Shown here: positions 50,800 through 62,273 of the stretch, piece after piece
How positions within the stretch are numbered: position 1 is the stretch's first letter
Layout: each line of letters opens with the position of its first letter
DNA from: Sthenelais limicola
Lineage: Eukaryota; Annelida; Polychaeta; Phyllodocida; Sigalionidae
Assembly: GCA_942159475.1 (NCBI GenBank)
Contig: OW804094.1
Span: forward strand, 11,808,386 to 11,872,385
DNA: 64,000 bases
Reading direction: 5' to 3'
Notes under the pieces: model-generated
Seen by the model: the letters and a program-made list of their open reading frames with translations, nothing else
Told to the model about the DNA's origin: nothing
Databases searched by the model: none
Made by a program: the position numbers and the translations under genes

Positions 50800-50905
50800 A
50801 GAATGGAACGAGCCGGCAATAATAAAAAAATTATTGGACAAGATTTGTTCGCATAAGCCTGATGCCGTAGGCAGAGTGCTTATGTTATTGCTTATTCTAT
50901 TATCA
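50800..50905. mobile_element. Foldback element E, copy E3 (right arm short)
   Basis: GAATGGAACGAGCCGGCAA, TTATTGGACAAGATTTG, CGCATAAGCCTGATGCCGTA, GGCAGAGTGCTTATG, then breaks. Apex GATGCCGTAGGCAGA. Confidence 0.7.
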
Positions 50906-50920
50906 GCAAAACCTCTCCAT

Positions 50921-51540
50921 TCTTTTCTCAATATTGAAACATGGCGCTCCGACTTGTTTATGTCTCAGTGCACATGCCCAAAAGTATGTAAATGAACTAA
51001 AAAACGTGTGTAACAACACCACTACAACTGTATTTAGAATGGAGCACGTTGTAACCCCTATACAAAATGACTACCTCGCTGGTTTTTTTGGTGGAGCAGA
51101 TGAAAATTCTGCTCGCCGTTGATTAATTCTTCACTTCAAGCATTGAAAGTAGGATATAGCAAGTAGGAAGATAAGACATTAAACATTGATTTTATTGTCA
51201 TAGTGAGGAGTTATAAACTTCTGCAACTCTACACAAATACAGCAATTCCACCTGCCCCGTTTCAAGCGCTTCTTTTCCATAGCCCTGTACGAAGTGAAGA
51301 GCTGTGTATCATAGCCATGCATGCACATTAGTGTTGTATAACGCTTCTTATTATACATATTATACATATATTATATTACATATATTATACATTATACATA
51401 TTATACATATGCAATGCTCTGAAATCAAAGTATCTAGAGTGATTTACGCATAGTGCGCAGTGTCATGGCAACTAATCTATTTTTTCCTAAGATTACCGGT
51501 AAAATTCAAACTTATGACTCAACTTTTTTCTATTTTCATG
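50921..51540. other. Non-repetitive AT-rich DNA
   Basis: A short TATTATACATA run at ~51350-51410; no gene seen. Confidence 0.4.
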
Positions 51541-51574
51541 ATTGTGAAGGCATGTACACTGTAAGCGGTCCTTC

Positions 51575-51965
51575 AGTCAAATCCGTGTAATTTTACACGG
51601 ATTCCACTGCGTTTTTGGATGACGGTTTTTCCGGGTAAAATTACATTTTCGTGTAAAATTACATGGATCCCATGTACAAATTTAGTCGGAATCCATGTAA
51701 AACCCAGCTCAAAATTACAGTGGATCCGTGTAAAAATTTACTCTGAATCCATGTAAAACCTGGCTCGAAATTACAGTAGATCCGTGTAAAAATTTACTCT
51801 GAATCCATGTAAAACCTGGCTCGAAATTACAGTAGATCCGTGTAAAAATTTACTCTGAATCCATGTAAAACCCGGCTCGGAATTACAGTAGATCCGTGTA
51901 AAATTTACTCTGAATCCATGTAAAACCCGGCTCGGAATTACAGTAGATCCATGTAAAATTTACGT
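51575..51965. repeat. 56-bp minisatellite with inverted lead-in
   Basis: Units ATCCGTGTAAAAATTTACTC, TGAATCCATGTAAAACCTGG, CTCGAAATTACAGTAG, about five to six copies. Each unit holds two related halves (ATCCgTGTAAAA, ATCCaTGTAAAA). The first motifs (GTGTAATTTTACACGGATTC, 51585-51605) are the reverse complement. Confidence 0.85.
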
Positions 51966-52280
51966 ATATTATATTCTTATTCGGGGATGCAGGCATAAAA
52001 TAATAATAAAGTGTTAGAAAGATTCTTCCAACAAATGCACCAGCTAGATATATGGCTGGATCGCTCGTCAATTCATGCGCTTAAAGAGAGAGAGTCAAGG
52101 CAGAGAAGTGAGCGTGTCAGCGACGGCCGATTTTACATGGTAATTACTGTACTGTACAATGCTGTATACAGTACAGCAGATTTTATTTTCCCTCAGATAA
52201 TCATCATTTCATCATTTTCTTTTCAATGGTTCTCCTTAATCTCCAGCTTCTGCAAAGAAAAAATAGACACATAATATATT

Positions 52281-52497
52281 GGGATAGAGCAAAATGAGTC
52301 ACAGGTCGCAAAATTGATATTTTCCAAAGTGATTTATTCACAAGATTTCCTGGTTGGAATGGTCCAATCTTTGGAAGGTTTAGCGCTTTAAGTCATATGA
52401 ATAAATGTACCAAATTCCAAGGCAGTGTAATAAATATATCTTTGCGATTCTAAGGGTGCCCTATGGAGTAGATTTAATGACTTTACTGGTAATTGTT
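52281..52497 (+). mobile_element. MITE family B left-half fragment (B27)
   Basis: GGGATAGAGCAAAATGAGTC to TGACTTTACTGGTAATTG; right half absent. Confidence 0.65.
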
Positions 52498-52499
52498 AA

Positions 52500-54440
52500 A
52501 TATTCAAGAGGATTGAGAGAATACAATGTTTATGATTTATATTATTATATCAACAAAAATCGAATTAATGATTTCTGGGACAATGCTTGTAAATTCGTTT
52601 TCATTTTATTAAGGATTTCATAGAGGAGTAATTGGTGTGTGTGGTGGGGGGGGGGGCATCTTTCCTATCCCTTCTCTTTCTCTTTCTCCCTCACTTTTCA
52701 CTTTACACATGTTTTTACAGGAGGAGGTACACAAGACTGCATTGTGAAAGACATAATTTCACAACTTATGTTCCCGGCCCCCGCACTGAGATACAAAAAG
52801 TAGGACAAAGGCTTGTTCCGCCTATCAGAAAACATACCCTTTTCCGAGCTGAAAAAGTACCCTTTTTTCCCATGAAAACGCTTACTTTTCAGCCCTATAA
52901 AACACCCGTCATTTATGTTTACTGGTCGAAGATAGTCCACAGTGGAGGAAGCTTTATTCCTCATTCTAATAATTCTTCCTAACTTCCATTCCCGAGGTCT
53001 ATATCTTTCCTGTTATTCACAAATGCAACATCATCAAAGAGGCCAACTTGCCCCTGGTCCTCGGCATTGGTGGTTACTCCTGGAAGTGGTTGGCCTCCCT
53101 TGCCATACCTTACTCGCAGACTTCTGTCCCAGGTTAGATGGCGATTGGAGCATGCATTCAGTTTGGCTACATAATTTATAAACTGCCCTGTGCCCATTCA
53201 TTTGCTTTCCCAGAAACGAGAATTAAAACAGAAGGGACCAACCCACATGACAACATGTAATAGATGCTCCGAGTTTCCTGTGTTAAGAGCGATTTATAAA
53301 TCCCTATGGACAAGATCAAATAACCAAGACCCACGCAGTATAGAGCGAATTTGGTCCCTGGATTATCTCTATTTTAACTTTCCCAAGCTTTCCCAAACAA
53401 ACTTTCCACTTCACCAACTGAATTAACACCCCTTTTTTCCATTTCCGCGAACTCCTCCAGAAAAAAAAACCCTTTTTTAGGTTTTCAAGGACATGCAAAC
53501 TTTCCCTAAAAGACCCCCTATATCCGCGGAAATGGGAATGAGCGTGCGTGTCATTTTTGTATCTGAGTGCGGGGGCCGGGCTTATGTTATAACAGGCCCT
53601 GTAGCTCCTGTAGCTCTAAGCGTCTGCATGTCTGGTCTTTGTGCAGTCAGTCAGCTGGAACAGCGCTTGGGATAGGTGTCTTATACAGCCTACACAACAG
53701 GTGTGCGAAATTAACAGTTCTTTTACCCTTGGCCTTAGAAAGATTTAAAATCCTACATTAATAGGCAAACAACTCTTACCTTCACTTTCAGTATGGCTGG
53801 TGCTTGCTCTCATCACAATCTTATCCTGTCAGACATGTCCTACACAATAATAAATGGTACAGGATAAAGGATAAGGATAAAGACACTTAGATAGTATACC
53901 AGCTATGCATACCATTACAGCGACTATACATAGAGAATTGGGAAGTTTATATCCGCACATCAGTTATCCACACTATTCTGTCTATAATTCTTAAGCTTTT
54001 TCTATGAGTCTATCCTCAGACAATAGCATGTATTATGTTGCTAAACACATGGCTGAAATGTTGTAAAATTGCAAAAAGAACTTGCCTTGATTGAAGCGAA
54101 GTATAGCCTCCCATGATTGCGACCATGCAAGTCCAATATAGGGTTGAATTGTTCATTTTGTGATAAAAGCAACAAACTTTGCACAAATGTACCTATGGGG
54201 GGGGGGGGGGTCTGATTTAAAAAAAGCTTGTTAGCCACTCAAATTTGCAAAATGGCCGATTGATAAGATGTCGCGCATGGATAAATATTTTTACATAAAC
54301 AATGCACACCCTGACTCAAAACAAAATAGTTCTTAATCGATGCATTCAAAATTTACATTACAAATCTAATACATCTAGTGGGCAGAAGTCACTCATTCTC
54401 CACTTGTCTCCAGGCTCCGCAATCCACTTGGCTCCACCTC
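52500..54440. other. ~1.9 kb of non-repetitive DNA, no recognised gene
   Basis: The most complex sequence in the window. Several 60-115-codon frames occur on both strands (for example minus 52979-53197 and 52698-52964, plus 52632-52982), but none matches a family I recognise and none is clearly longer than chance. Short poly-G runs at ~52650 and ~54197. A decayed gene or element fragment is possible. Confidence 0.4.
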
Positions 54441-54444
54441 ATGG

Positions 54445-54778
54445 ATATCTGGGTGAAATCACAAGAAAGTGTACAATTTGAGTACATGATGAACCTTGGT
54501 GTACGTGTGTACATTTACAAATTTGTGTAATTAGGTCCTTGCATTTCTAAAGTTATCATAGAGAGTATACTTAGCTACTATACTAGTAATGGTCCACCCA
54601 GATTGCAAACCTTTTTCTCAAAACTGAAAATATCAAACTTAAAATACAGAAGTACTTATTAGATGTCCTACTGTTTACTATCATTCGAATCAGCTTGATC
54701 TCATCTTTTCAAATATGATGATATCTCAATTTTTAAATTGTTTTCCGACTTGTGACTCATTTTCCTGTAACACATCAC
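54445..54778 (+). mobile_element. A-end fragment and B right part (B28)
   Basis: GGGTGAAATCACAAGAAAGTG is a decayed A left end. From ~54535 the sequence is the right two thirds of B, ending CCTGTAACACATCAC. Confidence 0.6.
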
Positions 54779-55118
54779 AATAGGGGATTTGCATAGCCGC
54801 CATTTTGAATCTTGATTCGCATGGAATTATGGGACTAATGGTACAGTGTAAAATCTATTGAAAACATGCCATGTTCAGCATAGAATAATTATGAATGCTC
54901 TAGTGTCAATATCCATGTGTTGTACATGTTTCCATAAGACAAGTTCTCATCTTTCCCATCATGCATTTGGTTTTCATAGATCATTTATAAAAGCTCTGAC
55001 TTTGGTAAAAACATTGTTACAATTTTCGATAAAATCCTGCCAGATATCAGATTTCTACAAAATCCATCCCTTGATGCACTGTACAGACATGAGCAGCGGC
55101 ACATTCAACTCCCCTATT
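54779..55118 (-). mobile_element. MITE family C, copy C10 (complete)
   Basis: AATAGGGGATTTGCATAGCC to CAACTCCCCTATT. The right flank, beyond A33, reads ATTGTACATGTTCTGGCTTC, a family A terminus, so C10 also entered at an A-type CAATTGTACA site. Confidence 0.82.
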
Positions 55119-55343
55119 GGGTCAGATTTTTTAGAAAATGTACAATTGGCAGCTGTACACATTGCTAGATTAGGCTACAATTTGGCCAATACTAGGTAAA
55201 TTCGAGTATATTCGGCATTACATTGATTCTAGCAATCTGTTTGGCTAGGTTGAACTATATTTTGAACTTTATTTTCGACTGAAATTTGGGTTATTTCAGG
55301 GAATTGGTGAAGGTGAATTGTACATTTTCGGAAAATCTGACCC
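55119..55343 (+). mobile_element. MITE family A, copy A33 (complete)
   Basis: GGGTCAG to CTGACCC, flanked by TATT at 55115-55118 and 55344-55347, inside the junction of C10 with its target. Confidence 0.87.
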
Positions 55344-55373
55344 TATTGTACATGTTCTGGCTTCACCCATGAC

Positions 55374-55727
55374 CGACGCTCACTAGTGCAGTATAACTTT
55401 TATTATTAGGATCTATCATGAAGTGAACCATTCATACGGGCGTTCAATAAAATATTGAAGATTTAATTACCAGCTGCCACGAGACCATGGCATACACACT
55501 GTGTAGGATGACATAAGACACAATTGATTCTCTACTTCTACAATGCGGGTAGTAAAATTTGATGTCACTTAATTTCAAAGCATAGGTACATTAAATAAGA
55601 ACTTGGAATCAATAATGAAGCATGTACTTAATGGTATTAAAGGCTAGCTATCGTAGTCTAAGTTGTATTTACCATTGACGAGTGCATACAAGTTTGATAA
55701 ATGAAGCATTCAAAGTTTACTTGTATG
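55374..55727. other. Non-repetitive DNA
   Basis: No feature recognised. Confidence 0.4.
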
Positions 55728-55730
55728 AGT

Positions 55731-56034
55731 GTGATGTGTTACAGGAAAATGAGTCCCAAGTCTCAAATATTATATTTTTCAATGTGTTTTATTCACAAGA
55801 TCCCTTTGTGGGAATGTTCTCATCTTTAGGGTGTGTACCGTTTACAAGTTGCGTAGCAGTATCCTAAGCGACTGAAACCAACGAGTTAATAGTTAACAGA
55901 TTTATTATACATGTTTTCAATCCTGAAAATAGAAAAAAATTGAGTCATAAATTTGAATTTTTCCGGTAATCTTGGAAATCACTTTGAAAAATATAAATTT
56001 GGAGACTTGTGACTCAATTTCCTAGAACACATCA
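55731..56034. mobile_element. MITE family B, copy B29, internally rearranged
   Basis: GTGATGTGTTACAGG to CCTAGAACACATCAC but only ~304 bp. The left half is plus-type B and the right arm is the reverse type, with unrelated sequence (~55845-55975) between. Confidence 0.7.
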
Positions 56035-56039
56035 CATAT

Positions 56040-57165
56040 AAATACATAACATTCTTTTATTCACACTCCCGATGTAGAGCACATTCTGATCGAAACGCCT
56101 AGGGCAGTGCCTACCTTAAAGGGGAACACTGGACTGAGTATAATGCGTTTTCAGACGTTGGGAAAAACTATAATATGATGTTCTGTTGGTTGTAATATGT
56201 AATTCAATTATTTATAAATCACTGGGGCGTAATTGTTTGTGTTATAACTGGCTACTATCCGGAATACTGGCAGCTACCATACTCCCAGAGTCCTATGCGA
56301 TAGTGATGTCAGCAAAACGCAGCAAACTTCCATCAGTCTGAAAGTAGTGTTATTGTATACAGATTGCCCTACTATATGCTACTATTTTGGTGCACTCAAA
56401 TCACTTCTTTTCAACAATGCCTGACTTTGAGGCTCATGGATGTTACACCAGAACTAATGAGGAATGAAAAGACCCTATGGATCTCATTGTTTACATTTTC
56501 AATGGAAGGATAAAGGAAGGTGCAAAGAATAAACTTCCTCCTCCTCATTCCTGATCACTACCAACTTGTTGTTGACTAGTCAGGTTTACAGCATTGCATG
56601 CATTACTATGGAAAGCTATTTATATTCATAATATAAAAGTTGGGTTCATTAACATACCTTGTTCATCACCTTTAGAGCTGAGCTACCCCTATATTATATC
56701 ATAAGGTCCTATCATTATTATATATGATATTAGCTCACAGGTATATCTTGGAGTACGTTTGTTTGTTTGGGAGGATCAGTCATGTGTTTATGAATGGCTT
56801 TCCATACATACCCTACAGTGGGCACTGTTTACTGTAACAGTAAGTAGACCGTGACCACAGACTGACCAGCAGAACGGTAGTTAGCCTGCCCCCTTTAGTG
56901 TCATACATCTAGCAATATGGAAGCACTCAGAGCTAGCTTTGGGGAGAGCGGGACAGAATTTACTTGATTGATTCTGGCAATATCATTGCACAGAAATGCC
57001 TAATAATATTGAAAGATACCAGTAATTAACCATACTTGAGCTGTATGACCAGCAATTGTTCCAACCCAGTGTTTTTCTTTAAGAAAATAAAAATCAGATA
57101 CAAAAAACTTATACAGTCCATACTTGATCGGAGTCTTTCGGAGTCTATCTAGATTTAACATTGAA
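56040..57165. other. ~1.1 kb of non-repetitive DNA
   Basis: No recognisable gene or repeat. Confidence 0.4.
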
Positions 57166-57169
57166 ATAC

Positions 57170-57225
57170 ATAATAATTCCATGCGAATCAAGGTTTAAGA
57201 TGGCGGACATGCAAATCCCCTATTG
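57170..57225 (+). mobile_element. MITE family C right-end fragment
   Basis: AATAATTCCATGCGAATC to GCAAATCCCCTATTG. Confidence 0.65.
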
Positions 57226-57598
57226 TCCTAGGCGACACGGCGGAAATGGAGCATTCAAAGTTTAGTAGGATGACCTACATCGAGGTAATAGAATGGGATG
57301 AATGGCCTCTTACACTCTATTTGACCATTTAGAACCATCATTATGTAAGTGTTGATGTTTGACTTACACAATCTAAATTTGATAACGACATAAGTGATAC
57401 GATGTGTCAGTAAAATTTAGAACAATTAACCTTGAGCATTTAAATATGCCAGGGTTGGGGTGGAAAACGGACAAATAGTCCGATCCCCAAAGATGAAAGG
57501 GAAGGCAAATGCCTTTCCCTGTTTATAACACCTGGTTAAATAAAGAAATTATAAAATAAAAAAAAATGTAGGTATATCTGGGTGGGAGCCCTTTTCTT
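57226..57598. other. Non-repetitive DNA
   Basis: AAATAAAGAAATTATAAAAT with an A-run near 57540-57570 could be a retroposon tail, otherwise nothing. Confidence 0.4.
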
Positions 57599-57602
57599 AT
57601 AT

Positions 57603-57831
57603 GGGTCAGATTTTCAGAAAAGGTACAATTGGCAGCTGTACACATTTAGTAAGTTCTGCTAAATTAGGCTGTAATTTGGCCAATACTAGGTAAATCCGAG
57701 TATAATTCGGCATTGCATTGATTCTAGCAATCTGTTTGGTTAGGTTGAACTGTATTTTGAACTTTATTTTAGTCTTAAATTTGGGTTATTTGAGAAGATT
57801 GGCGAAGTTGGATTGTACATTTTCTGAAAAT
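57603..57831 (+). mobile_element. MITE family A, copy A34, right tip lost
   Basis: GGGTCAG after ATAT, to CATTTTCTGAAAAT, then directly B interior. Confidence 0.78.
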
Positions 57832-58560
57832 ATCAGGACATTTAAATATTATCCTGATATTAAATATATCCTTGCGTTTAAAAGGTCTCCATATGGAGTA
57901 TATTTTATGATAGTACCGCACGAGTAGGTGTTCTGGCGTGAAGGATCGCATGGACCCGAGATGATTCTTTTCACATGGCACACAAGCCGATAGGCGAGTG
58001 TGTTATATTGAAAAGAATCGTCGAGGGTCTATGGGATCCTTTACGCCAGAACACCTACGAGATGCGGTGCTATTTTTACTCCACGGTGCCATTACATCAA
58101 TTATAAATTAGAACACAAAGTCTTTTATTTACTTACAAAGTTACGGCCATTCTTCTCTCACTGATGCCGGCGACGACGCAATAGTGTACATCGTAACGTT
58201 GCAAGGTTAGTAACGCTAGAAAGAGTCATTGACAACGCATTTTCCCGCTAGGAAGGGAACCAATCAAATGATTTTATTTTGCGTGTGGTACAAAACAATG
58301 TACCACACGGTATGTACCACACGCCTTTACATACAAATGTTATGTGATACACACTTCACCGTGGAGTAAAGCTACTTCTCTAGTTATTGCAAACCTTTAA
58401 AAAGTCAAGATTTCAAACTTATAAAATAAAGAAATACTTATTAGATATCCTAATGTTTGCTATCATTAGAATCAGCTTTATCGCATCTTTTCAAATATGA
58501 TGATATCTCAAAATCCAAATTTTTTGCAAGTTGTGACACATTTCTCTTTGACACTTCATC
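57832..58560 (+). mobile_element. MITE family B, copy B30, carrying foldback D2
   Basis: B interior from ATCAGGACATTTAAATATT to GGAGTATATTT at ~57905. After D2 it resumes as GCTACTTCTCTAGTTATTGC and runs to a decayed right end (TTTGACACTTCATCATC). Confidence 0.7.
57905..58366. mobile_element. Foldback element D, copy D2
   Basis: Part 1 (about 57913-58074) is a palindrome with arms AGGTGTTCTGGCGTGAAGGA and GATGATTCTTTTCA paired with TGAAAAGAATCGTC and TCCTTTACGCCAGAACACCT. Its apex is CACACAAGCCGATAGGCGAG then TGTG. Part 2 (58077-58366) has ends TTTACTCCACGGTG and CACCGTGGAGTAAA. It has the same two-part order as D1 but is longer. Confidence 0.7.
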
Positions 58561-58827
58561 ATCTCCATAACCCTATGGTTGCAGTGAATTATATTGTAAT
58601 TAATTGGAGTATAAAGGGTTATTTATTGTAATTAATTGGAGTATAAAGGGTTGTATATCCAGTATTGAGCCAGAGAGTAACTCAATATATACAGCCCCCG
58701 AGCAGATAAACAATACCCGGACATATACACAGCACAGTTTCCTGTCTCTATAAGGGTGCGTTTGAAAAAATCGATTATCATGAATATATATAGCAGGCAC
58801 TCAAGGCAACGCAGGCCCAGGCACTGT
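58561..58827. other. AT-rich DNA with a short duplication
   Basis: TTGTAATTAATTGGAGTATA plus AAGGGTT occurs twice (58594 and 58626). Confidence 0.5.
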
Positions 58828-58911
58828 ATATGGGGGGAACCTCCTGAAAATGTACAATTCGCCCTCAGCAATTCTCACCAATTTATCAGATTTAAGTGGA
58901 AAATGAGGTTC

Positions 58912-60620
58912 AATTCAGTTCAATTCAGAAATTCTTTATTTTTTTTTTTATTTTTTTTTAAATTTTTATTGACAGTATGTACAATCCATGGGCGATGTTC
59001 CTCCCACGCTGCCGTAGGGTTACGTCTTAGTGGGTTAATATGCTTAGTTAGTAAAAAACATACTATGGGTTAATAACGTTATTGGGGTATGAGGGTAGCG
59101 GGAGGCCAGTTGAGGCACCGGGGGAGTTTTATTCAGTATTTCTATAGATCGGTATGAGTCTGATTCATTAGTGTTATGAACTTTATTCTCTTTTTTAAGT
59201 CTAATAAGTTCAAATTCCTGATTTCTGGGGTCAGGTTGTTCCATGTGCTTGCCATCTGGTATGAGAAGGCTCGTCTGTCACTTTCCGTGCTCGGACGATA
59301 TAACTGCAATGTGTCCGCATCATGCAACCTCGTGGGATATCTAATAGTATCGCTCTTGTTATTGTATGTAGTGGTCTTTTTGCCCATTAACATAAGCAGG
59401 AATTTTTGTCTATTTTTTACCGTCATTATTTTAAAATTATTATGTAGGTCTAATCTCCCTGTTTGGTAATTAGCCCTAATAGCTATTCTAATGGCCCTAT
59501 TTTGCAGTCTTTGTATTTTCGCTAGTTTGTATTTTCCAATATATGTCATGAATGGTAATACATAGTCAATGATCAGGAGTATGAAGGTCTTTACTAGAAC
59601 TATGGCCGCATGTGATGTTAGAAATTTTCGAATGCAGCTCAATTGGTATATTCTAAAGTTTAGGTTCCGTATCGTTATGTCCAACTGTGGTAGCATGGAC
59701 ATCCTTTCATCAATCTTGACTCCTAGGTATTCGTAATTAGTGGTTCTTATTATGGTTTGATTATTCACCATTAAGATAGGCGGGTTTAGTTTCTTTTGTC
59801 TGGTGATAATCATATATTTTGTTTTTTTCATGTTCATTAAAATCTTGTTTCTGACAGTCCATTCGTGGAAGATCTCAATGTCAGACTCCATTTTTTTACA
59901 TATTTCATTCAAGTTCTTACCTGCGCTAAATAATACCGTATCATCGGCGTAGAGTATGTATTTACATTTTAAGTCTAATTCTTTCAGATCATTTGTATAC
60001 AATAAGAACAAAATCGGCCCCAGTACGGAGCCTTGTGGGACTCCACATGTGATTTGTCGGTCGGTTGATTCCTCAGTTCCAATTCTTACTCTTTGGCTTC
60101 TGTCTGTGACATACGATTTCACCCACCGTAGCAGATCGCCTTTTATCCCAGCATGCTCTAGTTTCTCCATTAATATATTTAAATTTACGCTATTGAATGC
60201 CTTACTGAAGTCTACGAATGTGGCAATTCCTATCTCTTTTTTATTTAACACTTCATCCATATAACTAAAAAAATATTGCATGATGTTATTTACAACTGGT
60301 CGTTCAAGTCTGACATAGAGATATGCCAGGTCTTCCTATGGATGCCGACGTCCTTTCTTGAAATGATTGTTACAGAGTGAAAGTAAAAATCCCTTTTTGG
60401 GGCTTAATAGTAACAAAGTTAACTTTAGATGAGATGATGAGTAGTTACAGATGTAGGATGTGTACTAGCTGACAATCAATAATTTTTGACACTGTTTTAC
60501 ATTGTTATTCATCCATCTTATGGAGTTACAACGTTATGTACAATAAAGAGTACATTAGGTCCGGGAAAGTAGTAAGGTATCAGATCGTGTTATTTATATA
60601 AGAACACAGATGTTTAGGCA
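58912..60620 (-). mobile_element. 5'-truncated LINE inserted in A35
   Basis: Antisense element whose tail is a TTGAA-type repeat at 58910-58930, with an A-rich 3' UTR (T-runs 58935-58965) and an RT ORF. A sequence resumes at about 60620 as AGTCGAAATACAGTTAAAC. Target duplication is not clear. Confidence 0.72.
59142..60343 (-). pseudogene. Reverse transcriptase ORF of a Jockey/CR1/L2-like LINE, 5'-truncated
   Basis: Open on the minus strand from ~60343 (after a TAG) to a stop at 59142; the first ATG is 60281 (379 codons), but the upstream in-frame residues LAYLYVRLERPVVNN also fit the family. Seen in order from the ATG: motif A (TFVDFSKAFNSVN, ~22-34), the turn-containing segment QITCGVPQGSVLGPILFLLY (~76-97), catalytic YADD (YADDTVLFS, ~111-119), and C-terminal thumb and end (KLAKIQRLQNRAIRIAI; STWNNLTPEIRNL). 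RT and its target-site endonuclease act by target-primed reverse transcription. The endonuclease and ORF1 are absent, so it cannot move itself, yet the RT motifs are unbroken, indicating a fairly young insertion. Clade assignment is from motifs only. Confidence 0.85.
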
Positions 60621-60681
60621 GAAACAGTCGAAATACAGTTAAACATAACCGTCCCGATTCTGCGAATCAATGCAATACCAA

Positions 60682-60815
60682 ATATAAGATAAGATAAGGT
60701 AAGAAAATCGTTTATTTGTCAGTTTGCTCGATATTACAGTAGGAAAGGACAAAAAGGTCTACATGTCTATATGAAAAATTAATTCCATTTCGGCCGAGGT
60801 ATATAAGTTATTTAT
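60682..60815 (-). mobile_element. Second insertion in A35, LINE-tail-like
   Basis: AGATAAGATAAGGTAAG then TCGTTTATTTGTCAG and AAAGGTCTACATGTC lie between A sequences ACCAAATATA and TTATTTATCC. A microsatellite-tailed antisense LINE 3' end is the likely identity. Confidence 0.55.
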
Positions 60816-60996
60816 CCTCTTTCAGTCTAATTTGACAGAATTTACTACATTTGTAGACCCGGTGGTTGTACATTGATAGGCGACCTGACCCATATATCCC
60901 TCCATATATATTCACAGGAACTATTAGGCCAATGAACATAGCTGTAGAATTTAGTGATGAATAAAGCGTGGTACTATACGCCCATGATGTATATGT

Positions 60997-61231
60997 GGGT
61001 CAGATTTTCACAAAATGTACAATTTACCTTCACCATTCCTTTCAAATAACCCAAATTCAAGTGGACAGTGACCTTCAAAATGCAGTTTAACCCAATAAAA
61101 GAGACATTTTTAATCAATACAACGCCAAAGATACTCTGATACACCCATTATTTATCATTTTTCTGTCTAATTTAACAGAAGTTGACTAATTTGTAGAGAT
61201 GCCGATTGTGCATTTTCTGAAAATCTGACCT
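60997..61231 (-). mobile_element. MITE family A, copy A36 (complete)
   Basis: GGGTCAG to ATCTGACC; flanks ATGT and TATT do not match. Confidence 0.8.
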
Positions 61232-61396
61232 ATTATACGACGGGTGTAATATATGGGACGCAATATAAATATTGTACAATACAGATTCATGCACTCACAC
61301 TGGCCAACATCTGTTGGACGAGTTCTTAAATTGTAGTGCAATATGAATGAATACGTTTCACAGCATCGACTTCTCAAAGATAATGGATCTCTACTT

Positions 61397-61747
61397 CAAT
61401 AGGGGACTTGCATGTGCCACTGCGCATGCCTTTGTCAATGCATCCTGGGATGGATTCTGTTGAAATCTGACACCAAGTTTTGGTGAATATTTTTATCGAA
61501 AATTGCAAGAATGTTTTCACCAATATCACAGCTTCAATAAATGATCTAAGAAAACCAAATGCATCATGGAAAAGATGGGGACTTGTGTTATGGAAACATG
61601 TATAACACATGGATATTGACATTAGAGCATTGATAAATATCCCATGCTGAACATGGCTAGTTTTCTATAGATTTTATACTGTACCATCAGTCCCATAATT
61701 CCATGCGAATCTAGATTCAAAATGGCGGCTATGCAAATCCCCTATTG
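61397..61747 (+). mobile_element. MITE family C, copy C12 (complete)
   Basis: CAATAGGGGACTTGCATGTG to GCTATGCAAATCCCCTATTG; implied target CTTCAATTGATC. Confidence 0.86.
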
Positions 61748-61756
61748 ATCCTCTTT

Positions 61757-61822
61757 ATTATATGCACATGCTATATGAGTGGTGCTATAAGTGGGGTGCT
61801 ATAAAAATATTCATATATATTA
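61757..61822. repeat. Foldback E-related outer fragment
   Basis: TATATGCACATGC, GGTGCTATAAGTGGGGTGC and AAAATATTCATATA match 23531-23590. Confidence 0.55.
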
Positions 61823-61832
61823 CTGTAAATTT

Positions 61833-62156
61833 TGAATCTTCTTTCGCATGGAATTATGGGACCAATTGTACAGTTTAAAATATATAGAAAACATGCCATG
61901 GTCAGCATGGACTATGTATCAATGCTCTAATGTCAATATCCATGTGTTATAGATGATTCTATGACATAAGTCTCCATCTTTCCCATCATACATTTGGTTT
62001 TCATAGATCATGTAAACAAGATGTGATATTGGTGAAAACATTCTTGCAATTTTCAATAAAAATCTTGCCAAATATGTGTATGTCATTTTTCAACCGAATC
62101 CAACCCAGCAAGCACTGCAGTAGACATGCGCAGTGAGACATGCAAATCCCCTATTG
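61833..62156 (-). mobile_element. MITE family C, copy C13, left tip lost
   Basis: TTTTGAATCTTCTTTCGC to ACATGCAAATCCCCTATTG. Opposite orientation to C12 ~90 bp away. Confidence 0.8.
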
Positions 62157-62273
62157 GAAACAGCCTCACCCGTTAGGGTTGTTTTCATTGTGCCCTGAAA
62201 GCGTTTCGCATGTTTAAACTAGACAGAGTGAGTCTAATATATACAGCAATATTCAATCAGCACTTATATATAA

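Larger units (their letters stand above)
58832..60891 (-). mobile_element. MITE family A, copy A35, with two nested insertions
   Basis: Left end GGGGGGAACCTCCTG with AAAATGTACAATTCGCC; right end GGCGACCTGACCC. ATAT flanks it at 58828-58831 and 60892-60895, still intact across 2 kb. A LINE splits it after GAGGTTCAA and a second fragment splits it after CCAAATATA. Confidence 0.78.

Noticed and set aside
52698..53197. Host protein-coding exons in the 52.7-53.2 kb block
   Set aside because: Frames are under 120 codons on both strands, overlap each other and match no family I can recognise; no splice structure could be supported.
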